64,000 nt of DNA, from the NCBI RefSeq assembly GCF_014805685.1, contig NC_060902.1:2715145-2779144 (forward strand), written 5' to 3'. Shown here piece after piece: positions 54,626 through 64,000 of this stretch; within the stretch, counting starts at the first letter, position 1; every line of letters begins with the position of its first letter. Under the pieces are notes generated by a model that was given only the letters and a program-made list of their open reading frames with translations, was not told where the DNA came from and searched no databases. Position numbers and translations under genes: made by a program. This DNA comes from Silurus meridionalis. Taxonomy: Eukaryota; Chordata; Actinopteri; Siluriformes; Siluridae.

Positions 54626-54907
54626 GAAAAGGGGGCGGAGCCACACGCTGAAGAGAATGTAGCACTATGAGTCTTGACTTTACCCAATAAACGTGACGTC
54701 AGGTGAAAGTTGATTAATGCGAATGTGAGGTTTTTTAATGTATTTCTTTATTTTTTTTACATAAAATATAATACATTTGCTGCATTTGAAATCGTTGTTA
54801 AGCAGTTCGACACATTTGTTAGGCTCCTGTACAAGTGTAAAACATCACAAACTAATAATTGTCAATTCAATGCACTAACAAAGAGACGAACGAAGATCTG
54901 CTGACTC

Positions 54908-55278
54908 ATTAAAAATGTGGATTCCGTTCCACATTTAATCCCCATTTGCTTTTGTAATGACCTCCACTGTTCTAGGAAGATGTTCCACTAGATCATGTAG
55001 AGATTTGTGTCAGGTACTGATGTAGGTGAGAAGGTGAGGAGGCCTGCAGTGCAGTCAGCGTTCACATTTGTCCTATTCAATAGGGTTTAGATCTCAATAG
55101 CAGGAGATCTTCCACTCCAACCCATGTAAAGCAGATCTTCATGGAGCTGGCTTTGTGCACTTTGTGTCATGCTGGAACAGGTTCAGGTCTCCTAGTTCAG
55201 GAATACTGTACAGTTTGGTGAAGATCCACGTATAGCCGAGAACGTCAGGTGCCCCAATACTTTTTTCCGTATAGTGTA
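54908..55278 (-). mobile_element. Tc1-like relic, family A
   Basis: TGGATTCCGTTCCACATTTA, GTTCCACTAGATCATGTAG, GAGGAGGCCTGCAGTGCAGT, TATTCAATAGGGTTTAG, GAGCTGGCTTTGTGCAC and the terminus CAGGTGCCCCAATACTTTTT are present in order. Confidence 0.87.
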
Positions 55279-55800
55279 TAATCAACCATGGTCACATGTA
55301 AAATGGTCACGTGTTTGAGAAAGACTACTGCGTATTGTGAAACGTGACTACACTGAGGTCTGACTGTGTCCTGAGCGAATATAATCGCGCTGTAGTTAAA
55401 AAAACATCTCGAGGATTGTTCTCTCTGTGGGAATCCCATCAGCCTCCGACTGTGCGTGAGCAGGTGAAAAAGGAGCGCTCTGTTCCCTCCAGGTTTTTTT
55501 TGTTTTCTTTCTTTATCGTTATTTGCGAGTACGGACTGCTCTACGAAGGCCAATTATTATGCCTCTGCCGTCCCCTTTCGCTTCTCCGAGCCAATAAAAG
55601 GAAGCTTTATGGGAGTGTGATGTCATCGCTCGGTCACACGGCGTGAGGCCGATAGACCGCCTCGCTCGGCAACAATGCCCATTTCACACTCCGGTGCAGC
55701 GGGCGGCCTCATGAGCAAGAAAAATAGAGCTTAGGCCCTCTGTCTCTTCGCTTTTCGATTCTCTACATGAAGATGCAATAAACAGCCTTCTAGGGTAAAT
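55279..55800. other. Unique block, candidate conserved element
   Basis: 55380-55760 is non-repetitive and CpG-retaining (GAGTACGGACTGCTCTACG, GCGTGAGGCCGATAGACCG). The minus ORF of 102 codons begins inside it and runs into the adjacent Tc1 relic, so it is not a gene. Confidence 0.35.
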
Positions 55801-56019
55801 AAAGAATTTAAATATATATATATTTTTATTGGAACATTTATCATAATTTTTTTCAGTTTCCGTGCAAACAAAATTTTACGTCAAAATGCCAACATCTGCA
55901 GTGTGTGAAAAAAAGCTCAGGGGGTCCGCGACTGCATGCTTCGCCATCACTTTTTTAATAACGTGTTTTCTCTCGAATCCGGGGGACGGAATGTGTTCGT
56001 TATTCACTTATAACTGCTT

Positions 56020-57245
56020 GTTCAAGACACTTTTTTAGGGACGTTTGTTCGGGACACTTGTTTGCTACACTTATTAAAGATACTTACTAGAAACACTAAT
56101 TGGGGATTACAACTGGACTGTGACACATCCTAAGGACATTTGTCATGGACACTTGTTAATTAAACTTGTTTGGGACACTTGATAGTGACACGTCTTAGTT
56201 GCACTACTTAGTAGAGTAGACAGTAGAGACGTGTTATATACACTTGATAGTGACACTTATTTGGGACATTTACAGCATTTGGTAGATGCTCTTATTCATA
56301 GCGACCTACAGCTGAGCGGTTGAGGGATAAAGACCTTCTCAAAGGCCCAGCAGTGGCAGTTTGGTGGTGCTGGGATTTGAACTTGTGACCTTCTAAATCC
56401 AATGATCCAATCACTGAGCTACCACCTACCAGTGACTATAGACCCTTCATATCTACACTTAATAATAGAGACACTTGTTATTGAGAGTTGTTAGGGACAC
56501 TGGATAGTGACACTTTTAAGGACACTTTATAGGGACACTTGTTATTGAGAGTTGTTAGGGACAATGAATAGAGACACTTTTAAGGACACTTTATAGGGAC
56601 ACTTGTTATTATGAGTTGTTAGGGACACCATATAGTGACTTTTAAGGACACTTTATACAGACACTTGTTATTGAGAGTTGTAAGGGACACTGAATAGAGA
56701 CACTTTTAAGGACATTTTATGGAGACACTTGTTACTGAGAGTTGTTAGGGACACTGGATAGTGACACTTTTAAGGACACTTTATAGGGACACTTGTTATT
56801 GAGGGTTGTTATGGACACTGGATAGTGACACTTTTAAGGACACTTTTTAGGGACACTTGTTATTAAGAGTTGTTAGGGACACTGGATAGTGACTTTTGAG
56901 GACACTTTATAGGGACACTTGCTATTGAGAGTTATTAGGGACACTGGATAGTGACACTTTTAAGGACACTTCATAGAGACACTTGTCATTAAGAGTTGTT
57001 AGGGACACTGGATAGTGACTTTTGAGGACACTTTTTAGAGACACTTGTTATTGACAAATGCTAGGGGCACTTGATAATGACACTTGTTCAGGACAATTCT
57101 TATAATAATCAATAGTGACACTTCTAAAGACACTGGTTCAGGACATTTGTCATGGACACTTGACAATTGCACTTGTTAGGGACACTTGTTATTCACAATT
57201 TCTAGGGACACTCATTAGTGACACTTGTTAGGGACACTTACTAAG
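56020..57245. repeat. Tandem array, 64-bp units built from GGGACACTTGTTA words
   Basis: Best-ordered part 56460-57060 repeats GGGACACTTGTTATTGAGAG, TTGTTAGGGACACTGGATAG, TGACACTTTTAAGGACACTT and TATA about ten times, with a few 60-62-bp units. Flanks on both sides hold only the ~12-bp words at irregular spacing. A SINE interrupts the left part. Confidence 0.93.
56265..56430 (-). mobile_element. tRNA-derived SINE inside the 64-bp array
   Basis: On the minus strand: GGTAGCTCAGTGATTGG (box A), GGTCACAAGTTCAAATCCC (box B), then GCTGGGCCTTTGAGAAGGTC and the tail with AAATGCTGTAAATGT. The best tRNA-like head in the window, but not a functional tRNA. Confidence 0.85.
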
Positions 57246-57960
57246 TAAGAGTTTTTGTGAAACGTTTTCGAAAACAGTGCCGCTGTGGATGCGACGGACA
57301 CGAGACGTGTTTATGATGTTTTGAAAACTATATCCATTTAACAATACGGAAGCCTCAAAGAAAAAAATAAAACCAAGCAAGACAAACATCTTCCTACATC
57401 TACTCCCTGCTGTCCTTCCTCTACCGTGGTCCTCTTATCTTTATTATGAAGCCAGACAGTACGGTGTGAAAGTCAGAACGTCTCCCAGTCTGGCGCTCAA
57501 GAAGTGTGTTCCTTAATCTCGATCGTGACTCCGAGCTCCCGCGTCTTCGCTCTGTTCTCCGCTGACAGCACGTCGGATAAAAGCTCGGAATTCTGCCAGG
57601 CTGCCTTGACAAGGGTGTCAGCTGCGCTTTGAATTATGCACGTTCCAGCCTTAATAAAGGGGCTTGGAATTGATCCTTTCAAGAAAAAGCAGAAGACGAC
57701 GATGACGGTAAAAGACAAAGGCCAGAAAGAGATGAAAAGGGAGAGCGGCTCCTGTGAAGACGGAGGTCGATCCGTTCGCCGTGAAGACATTAAACGCTGT
57801 GGCGTTCTTTCAGAGGCGAAATCTTCAACCATTAGCAGTGAAGCGATACGGAGCCATGTGCATGTCATGTGACGCGGAAAATCCAGATTGTTCCTGTTGA
57901 TCGATGGAGAATTTATTGCCACTCTTCAAAAAAAAAAATAGGTGCTCAGTCATTTGTATT
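57246..57960. other. Unique block, candidate conserved element
   Basis: 57470-57880 is non-repetitive with open frames on both strands (141 codons minus, 78 plus) overlapping each other. The minus frame ends SAADTLVKAAWQNSELLSDV ... TIEIKEHTS and has a hydrophobic run, but no family is recognised and splice support is absent. Confidence 0.35.
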
Positions 57961-58054
57961 CTTTAAAAAACAACTATTAGATGCTTCTTCTGATAAGAAA
58001 CTCTTGGTTAGAGCTGGAATCACTGGAATCAAGTTCTAGAGGAATTTAACCAAG

Positions 58055-58385
58055 CTGAGATTTTTGTCCTTCAACAGTTTGTCCCAAAGTTGGAGAAACA
58101 CAATTGTAATGGACGTTTTTGGATGAGGTAGTATTACATTTTCCCTTCACTTGAACCAGGAGATCAAAACCTGTTCCAGCAGGACACAAAGCCAGCTCCA
58201 TGAAGATCTGCTTTACATGGGTTGAAGTGGAAGATCTCCTGCTATAGTCAGTACCTGACTTTACTTGTAGGTGAATGAACACAAATCTCTAGAAAGTCTG
58301 GTGGAACATCTTCCAAGAAGAGTGGAGCTTATTATAACAACAAATGTTGACTAAATGTGGAATGGATATTCGAAAAGCCCATACC
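58055..58385 (+). mobile_element. Tc1-like relic, family A
   Basis: CTGTTCCAGCAGGACACAAA is deleted over the DNAPVH codons. AGCTCCATGAAGATCTGC, GGAACATCTTCCAAGAAG and AAATGTGGAATGGATATTCG follow. The left terminus is lost. Confidence 0.83.
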
Positions 58386-58499
58386 AAAAAGTTACTGACA
58401 TGATGAAGCTTCACCCACAGGGTCTTCAGTATTCCACAGGGTCTTCAGTATTCCACAGTATTTATTTTCATGTTTGACTTATTAATAAATAAATACATA

Positions 58500-59050
58500 C
58501 AGTACGGCCTAAAAGTTTGGACACACCTTCTCATTCAAAGAGTTTTCTTTATTTTCATGACTATGAAAATTGTAGATTCACACTGAAGGCATCAAAACTA
58601 TGAATGAACACATGTGGAATTATATATGGAATTATATACATAACAAAAAAGTGTGAAACAACTGAAAAATGTCATATTCTAGGTTCTTCAAAGTAGCCAC
58701 CTTTTGCTTTGATTACTGCTTTGCACACTCTTGGCATTCTCTTGATGAGCTTCAAGAGGTAGTCACCTGAAATGGTCTTCCAACAGTCTTGAAGGAGTTC
58801 CCCGAGAGATGCTTGGCACTTGTTGGCCCTTTTGCCTTCACTCTGCGGTCCAGCTCACCCCTAAACCATCTCGATTGGGTTCAGGTCCGGTGACTGTGGA
58901 GGCCAGGTCATCTGGCGCAGCACCCCATCACTCTCCTTCTTGGTCAAATAGCCCTTGATGCCTTCAGTGTGAATCTACAATTTTCATAGTCATGAAAATA
59001 AAGAAAACTCTTTGAATGAGAAGGTGTGTCCAAACTTTTGGTCTGTACTG
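58500..59050. mobile_element. 551-bp non-autonomous Tc1 element with 96-bp terminal inverted repeats
   Basis: 58500-58595 and 58955-59050 are inverted copies with 3 mismatches, all in the outer 11 bases. TA duplications flank it (58498-58499, 59051-59052). The 360-bp centre read on the minus strand retains SPDLNPIEMV, KAKGPTSAK-like and KTISGDYLLKLIKRMPRVC, the transposase C-terminus, but no N-terminal or first catalytic region. Confidence 0.95.
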
Positions 59051-59084
59051 TATATAAATGAATACATTTCATTACTACTATTAC

Positions 59085-59520
59085 GTCCTGGTCTTTTCGA
59101 AGCGTGTCAAGCACCTTCTACCATGGTGTCAAAAAGGTTACTTTGGTGCTGGATCTTCTCTTCAGGAAGAGGGCAAAGTCCGCAGGAGTTCAATCTGGCG
59201 AGTAGGAAGGGTGCGGAAATGAGATCATGCGGATTGTTAACCGACGATCATCATGCACGAGTTGCCGAATGGTTTCGACATTATTGGGGGTTGAGCTCGT
59301 TGATGGTCTTCATGATCTTTCGTTGTCACTTTTGAACACCCCGACTGACATGTTGCAGCGTCACCGTATGCTAAAAGTCTCTGTGGCAGATTTGGCCAAT
59401 TTCATGCAGAATTTTACGTTTGCTCTTTGTGCTAACTTGCTCTCTGTGATGAAATCGCAGACGTGGGAACAAACGTGGTCAGAACATCACCATTTATCAC
59501 TAATAGTGTTTCATTGCAAT
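59085..59520 (-). mobile_element. Internally deleted SETMAR-type mariner
   Basis: Minus strand in broken frames: RANVKFCMKLAKSATETF (N-terminal domain, about 59440-59385), then RPSTSS, IRQLVHDDRRLTIRMI (second HTH, about 59278-59230), then directly SPD*TPADFALF (third catalytic Asp region, about 59200-59160) and FDTMVE. The middle of the transposase, with the first two catalytic Asp, is deleted. Confidence 0.88.
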
Positions 59521-59602
59521 CATTGATTCTTATTAGAGACCCCTGTAATAAATACTTGATACTGACACTTGTTTGGTACATTTTTACAGACATTTAAAAA
59601 AC

Positions 59603-59830
59603 TATATTTGTGGACACCTGGCCATAAGCTTGATTTTTTTGAACTTCTTGTTCCACATTTAGACCTGTTATAATAACCTCCACTCTTCTGGGAAGATGTT
59701 CCACTAGATGATGAGTGTAATGGTGAAGATTTGCACTCAAGCCGTAAACCAGGTACTGATGTAGGTGATGTTTGAAGGCCTGGAGAGCAGTCAGAGTTCA
59801 CATTCATCCTAATAGGGTTGAGGTCAGATC
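59603..59830 (-). mobile_element. Tc1-like family A terminal fragment
   Basis: TTTGTGGACACCTGGCCATA, TCTTGTTCCACATTTAG, ACTCTTCTGGGAAGATGTTC, then TTCACATTCATCCTAATAGG. Truncated before the catalytic region. Confidence 0.82.
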
Positions 59831-60206
59831 TTTTATAGGAGGCCTCTCAAGATCCTGAGATTCCATGGAGTAAATATGTTTTGTTCGGTCTGAACATTTC
59901 CACTAAGATGTCCTGAATAAGTGCTGCTAACTTCAGCGAGTCCAAATTTCCTCTTTTCCTCCATTTAACTGAAACATAAGTAAAGTGCGCTGTGATGAGA
60001 AATGTTTCAGTCTCGTTCCATTCGCATGCGAGACAAAGCCGTCACGTTGCAAAAGAGAAGACAATCAGTGAGGCTTTGCTGTATAACGTAATGTGATGTC
60101 ATTTCCTGTTTGAATGTATAGAAATAATTTAGCAGGCGGCAGACAGAATGTGACTTACGCTATCACTCGTTTTTTTTCCAGCATGATTTAAAGTTATTGC
60201 TATAAG

Positions 60207-60207
<1 letters not shown>
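59831..60207. other. Unannotated stretch
   Basis: Nothing recognised. Confidence 0.4.

Positions 60208-60254
<47 letters not shown>
60208..60254. repeat. (GT)n microsatellite, about 23 units
   Basis: Uninterrupted. Confidence 0.97.
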
Positions 60255-60258
<4 letters not shown>

Positions 60259-60289
60259 CTAGCTGTGGTGCTAAAAGCTAGCTAGCCTC

Positions 60290-60660
60290 ATCAGAGCGCT
60301 GTTTGAAGATGAGATCGTGGGCTCGGTGTCGAGGTTTCGCGAGGTTTTCGTGTGAGGTTTTCGTTCGGCTGCGTCGGCGGAATGTTCTAATTAAAGAATG
60401 AAAACTTGTGCCTTATTATAGCGTGTTTGCTGCTGTACACTGTGTGCTACGGAGTGAACGGCCTGAACGGAGAGATAATTATTGCCGTCTTCGCTGGAAC
60501 ACTCCTTTACTGTTTTTATCAGTCTGGGGAGAGATGAAACATCGCCTCTGGAGACAGCGAGGCATTCGAATCCATCTGTGGAAAGTTTTTTGGCAGTTGT
60601 ATACCGAGATGCAGCATGATGATGTACGCAAGTGTGTGTACCTCAAGCATAAACAGTGTG
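60290..60660. other. Unique block, candidate conserved element
   Basis: Non-repetitive with an internal near-duplicate CGAGGTTT(T/C)CG motif (60331-60366). CpG-retaining. No exon recognised. Confidence 0.33.
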
Positions 60661-61230
60661 AGGCTTCATGCAAGAGGATTGTTTTTGTGTTTGTTTGGTA
60701 TTTTTTTGTTTGTTTGTTTGTTTTCTGAGCCACACTTCTCCATTTTACTCAAATTGGTATTGCTATTTAAACTTCACATATTTTAATTTGGTCATTTGTT
60801 TACATTTTATGAATTTCTTTTTTTTTTTTTTTAGAATTTATATTAGATTTTTCTATTTTTTCCTTAGGCTTCTTTTTCTTTACTTTTTTTTTTTTTTACA
60901 ATTTTGTATTTTTATTTCCTCAATTTTTCTTCACATATGTAGTTTTTTACTTATACCTATTTGTTTGTTTGTTTGTTTGTATGTATGTATGTATGTTTGT
61001 ATGTATGTATGGTACTTAGACCAGATTTTAGATTTTATTTTAATATTTTTATTTTTTAGATTTTAGTTTTTTTAGAATTACTATTAGATTTTTTTTTATT
61101 TATTTGTGCTCAGGATATTTTATATATATATATATATATATAAAATATCTGTCTGTCTGTCTGTCTGTCTTTGTTTTTGATTTTCTACTCTAATTAACTG
61201 TAATTTTTATTTTAACTGCATATATATATA
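60661..61230. repeat. T-rich low-complexity tract with (TTTG)n, (TATG)n and (CTGT)n
   Basis: About 500 bp with strong T bias, poly-T runs near 60820 and 60885, TTTG/TATG at 60959-61011, a TA palindrome at 61118-61147 and CTGT at 61149-61171. The F-rich plus ORF is an artefact. Confidence 0.85.
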
Positions 61231-61254
61231 TATATATACACACAAAACACAAAG

Positions 61255-61400
61255 TTTCTCGGTCATGAAGCTGCAAAAGCTTGACACTGGAGACTCCTTC
61301 CTTCAAAAATAAAAAATCTTGTGTAATCCCTTTCAGGTTCTTCATCAGGTTCTACCTGGCTGTTACTATGGAAACAATGACATACTGCATTCGAATAAGT
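61255..61400 (+). repeat. Dispersed repeat E
   Basis: CTTGACACTGGAGACTCCTT, GTTCTTCATCAGGTTCTACC and GTTACTATGGAAACAATGAC appear in this order. The fullest copy of the family in the window. Confidence 0.55.
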
Positions 61401-62489
61401 GTGTTACTGTAAAGAACAATAAGTAAGTGTGAATCCTGTCCAGTCTCTTACAATCAATATCCCACATACAGTAATGTGTAAATTTGTGCTGTTGAAATTC
61501 GTAGATTTGCCAATTCAGCCTCGTGCATTTTCAATACTTGTATCCAAAACATAGTTTATATCAGAAAATACTCAAATAAAACAGTTATATTGAAAAAATG
61601 ACTAAACATTTTGACTCTCTTGTTCGTAAACAAGGATAAAAGGACTTGTTGTTTTGATGGTAATGATGTGTTCATTGACACAAATACTTACTTTTAAGAG
61701 AAGAACTAAGGATTTTGAGCAAAAAACAGGCTTTTGCAAGAAATCCAATGTACTGTGCTGTTTGTACACATTGTTTTGAGAATGCACTTACTGATTTGCA
61801 AATCTTAAGGATGATTCGAGTAATGCTCCAAAGCAACTGAGAAAAGCTGTAATGTAGACCTGTGATTTAACCCTAACTTTCATACCATTCAGAATGAGAA
61901 GTTCTGAAGTTCAGTAGAGCTGTAATGAGGAGATGGACCTGTGTATCTGATATCCTGTTAAATTGTAATTACGTTACTTTGGGTGTCATTAGTTTTGTCT
62001 TCGCCCGGATGCGGTGTGTTACTCCGTGCTGTTGTTCTCGGGGTAATGAAGCGGTGAGGCGTTATGCATGCGACTCTGTTGCTCCTGCGTACAGGAAGCA
62101 TCTGGGGAGGGCCTTTCTGATGAGGGGGAATAGAGTGAAAGCCCTCGCTCTTAAACACACCTTCCTGTGTCTTTCATGCATCACTAACCTTTGAGCTCTA
62201 CCTCACTTTCCTACTATCTCCATCTCTCTTTCTGTTCTCCTCTCTTCTCTGTCTCTCTCATTCCGGCATACACCAGAAATCCAATCAACAGCTCCGGCTG
62301 AAGAGCCCGCTAGCAAAATGGCTGACCTCTGAGCACGATGAAGGGAACGCCAGAGAGGAAAAGACGGATGAATGACAGAAAAGAGCCATGATGAGGTCAG
62401 GCGGAGAGGAAACACAAAACGAGTGGATGGAGGGGTTTAGAGTGAAATAAGGAAAGAAGAAAAAATATACGGGGATTTTTGTGCATGTG

Positions 62490-62492
<3 letters not shown>
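61401..62492. other. Unannotated stretch
   Basis: About 1.1 kb, mostly unique. 62200-62262 is pyrimidine-rich and ends in TACACCAG, which mimics a splice acceptor. The following short plus frame is not recognisable. Confidence 0.35.

Positions 62493-62523
<31 letters not shown>
62493..62523. repeat. (GT)n microsatellite
   Basis: About 15 units. Confidence 0.95.
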
Positions 62524-62525
<2 letters not shown>

Positions 62526-62862
62526 TGAACACCTAACTTCACATCTGTATAAATAGCAGCACAGATGTTTGTAAAAACTTTGTGTTTGGATAAGAAATGA
62601 AATGCAATGAAATAAATATATATTTAAAAGAAATAGAAAAAAAATGGCGCAGTCATATTTTTAGTATTTCATCTGTTCCATTATCTGGCTGTCATAATGA
62701 GATCGGGGATTTTCAGACCAGACACCTATTTTCAATTTTCAGCTCCCTGAGTACGACGCCATCGATTTCACACTGTAACCTGAACACAGGGGGAAAAAGT
62801 GAAGTATTAGTTCTTTTGCCTCAGGTAAAAAAATATATATAAATAAATAAATAATACTAATA

Positions 62863-62894
<32 letters not shown>

Positions 62895-62964
62895 AATATA
62901 TATATGAATGGTAAGATTCGCTTTGGTGCATCAGCATAAAGGAACAAGTTGTCATTTCTATGGT
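62524..62964. other. Unannotated AT-rich stretch
   Basis: 62825-62905 is a run of A/T simple sequence. Nothing else recognised. Confidence 0.4.
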
Positions 62965-63352
62965 GAAGCATCGTTTTTAACATACTTGCATCAATAAAAT
63001 TATATTTATTTACTGTATATATTATTAGTAGACGTGCTGTACTTTTATTATTAAGAAAGTGACCAATAAATTGTGACCAATATTCGATATGTAGATGGAT
63101 TTCTCGTCGCTAAGCTGTTTCTCGAGCGCGTTCTCTCAGCACCGCTGCTGCTACGTGAACATGACGTATCACAGCGCTACGGGGAACGAGGCGTGTCCTG
63201 AGAGTCACGTACAATACAGATTTACATGGCAGAGGTAGAGCTGTAACTTCCTGCAGACACAACAGGAAAAAAACGTCTGGATTTATTTAATCTTTTTTTT
63301 TTTTGCACTTCTAAGGCGTGTTTGTGAAAGGGGCCATGCGTTAGAAGTCGGA
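62965..63352 (-). mobile_element. Repeat F copy, inverted relative to 37.6 kb
   Basis: Reverse complement matches 37545-37885 along its length, for example CTTCTAACGCATGGCCCCTT versus CTTCTAACCCATGGCCCTTT and GTAAGTTACAGCTCTACCTC-like text. Probably a non-autonomous hAT-like element. Confidence 0.7.
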
Positions 63353-63828
63353 AGGCACTTATGTATATATACACAAACATCCTTGTTCATCTAACAAAAT
63401 ATTGTTTCCATCCTTTCTTTTTTATTTATTTTCTTTTAGATTTATTCCATGACTGACACCAAGCTGTTAAACACTTTCTGGTTCTTTCTCCAGCCTGATG
63501 GAATTCTTTCTCCTCTTTTCATCTGACCATGTCTCACCTTTCAAAGTTTCAGCAATGAATTCAATTTCCTCGATCCCCCACCTCAATCTACCCCTCCTTC
63601 TCCCCTCTCCCCTCCTTCCTCGATCGGAGAAGGCCCTCGCTCCCCCACGGGGAATTGAATCCTTTTTTGCCCTGCGATTGTGCCTTTTTTTATTGCATGA
63701 CAAAGAAACCGTCATCATCGCCTCACTTCTGCAACAAAACGCTCTTTTGTGTCGGAAGTGAAAGCCGGCTGTGATGCGATCTCCACTAGATGGCATGGCA
63801 GTGTCACGTCCAGTCTCTCCAGCAGGAG

Positions 63829-63830
<2 letters not shown>
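63353..63830. other. Unique block, candidate conserved element
   Basis: 63480-63800 is non-repetitive with a pyrimidine-rich left side. ORFs of 109 (minus) and 87 (plus) codons overlap with no recognised domain. Confidence 0.33.

Positions 63831-63873
<43 letters not shown>
63831..63873. repeat. (CA)n microsatellite
   Basis: About 21 units. Confidence 0.97.
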
Positions 63874-63875
<2 letters not shown>

Positions 63876-64000
63876 GCCCTGAAAAAGAGCAAAGCAGAAA
63901 CAGAAGGACAAATACAAATAAAATACCCCATTTGTACCCTCCGATCACTAAGCATTTCATTTTCATCAGGAACACCATTCCTTCTCATTCTCATACACTA
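63874..64000. other. Window edge, nothing recognised
   Basis: Short unique sequence. Confidence 0.4.

Noticed and set aside
56375..56430. tRNA gene on the minus strand
   Set aside because: Box A and B match, but the sequence is the head of a SINE with body and L2-type tail, and the cloverleaf is degraded.
62203..62335. Possible terminal exon after the acceptor-like TACACCAG at 62271-62278
   Set aside because: The frame ...STAPAEEPASKMADL-stop is short and matches no protein I know. The pyrimidine tract is part of a TC-rich run.

Overview
The window looks like vertebrate, almost certainly teleost fish, nuclear DNA. It has no operons and no long real ORFs. It has very many dinucleotide and tetranucleotide microsatellites, several minisatellites, and a dense population of fish-type Tc1/mariner, hAT, L2-like, RTE-like and tRNA-SINE relics. 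The order cannot be fixed from sequence alone. The load of decayed Tc1-like elements fits an otophysan such as a catfish, but that is inference.

Only one protein-coding exon could be supported. It is the first coding exon of a cdk18 (PCTAIRE-3 kinase) orthologue on the minus strand at 12584-12720. It has a good splice acceptor, a short 5' leader, an ATG, 39 codons and a GTAAGA donor. The next coding exon was not found to its left, so 1-12583 is read as intron 2 of cdk18. Sequence to the right is 5' intron or upstream intergenic DNA. No 5' non-coding exon or promoter could be identified.

Layout: 0-12.5 kb holds a 30-bp minisatellite (1.7-3.1 kb), a Tc1 relic, a SINE, a 1-kb nearly cytosine-free purine-rich tract (6.4-7.5 kb) and a Tc1 element carrying a nested hAT MITE (8.9-9.4 kb). 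12.5-30 kb holds the exon, MITE and mariner relics, a probable solo LTR, a 155-bp palindrome, LINE 3' ends and several Tc1 relics. 30-48 kb holds GATA/GACA arrays, 14-bp and 21-bp minisatellites, a hAT element with target-site duplication, a GAGT-type tetranucleotide tract and a 1.9-kb 5'-truncated L2-like LINE containing a 60-bp inverted duplication. 48-64 kb holds more Tc1 relics (one split by an L2 3' end), a 64-bp tandem array with an embedded SINE, a 551-bp Tc1 MITE with 96-bp terminal repeats and an internally deleted SETMAR-type mariner.

Between the repeats are several CpG-retaining, non-repetitive blocks of 250-500 bp (for example 8.2-8.7, 9.9-11.1, 19.2-20.2, 29.1-29.4, 40.9-41.4, 52.9-53.3, 55.4-55.8, 57.5-57.9, 60.3-60.6 and 63.5-63.8 kb). 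They are the best candidates for conserved non-coding elements. No new gene system was found. The most interesting signals are the nested insertions with readable target-site duplications, the template-switch-like inversion and the in-frame minisatellites that mimic long ORFs.
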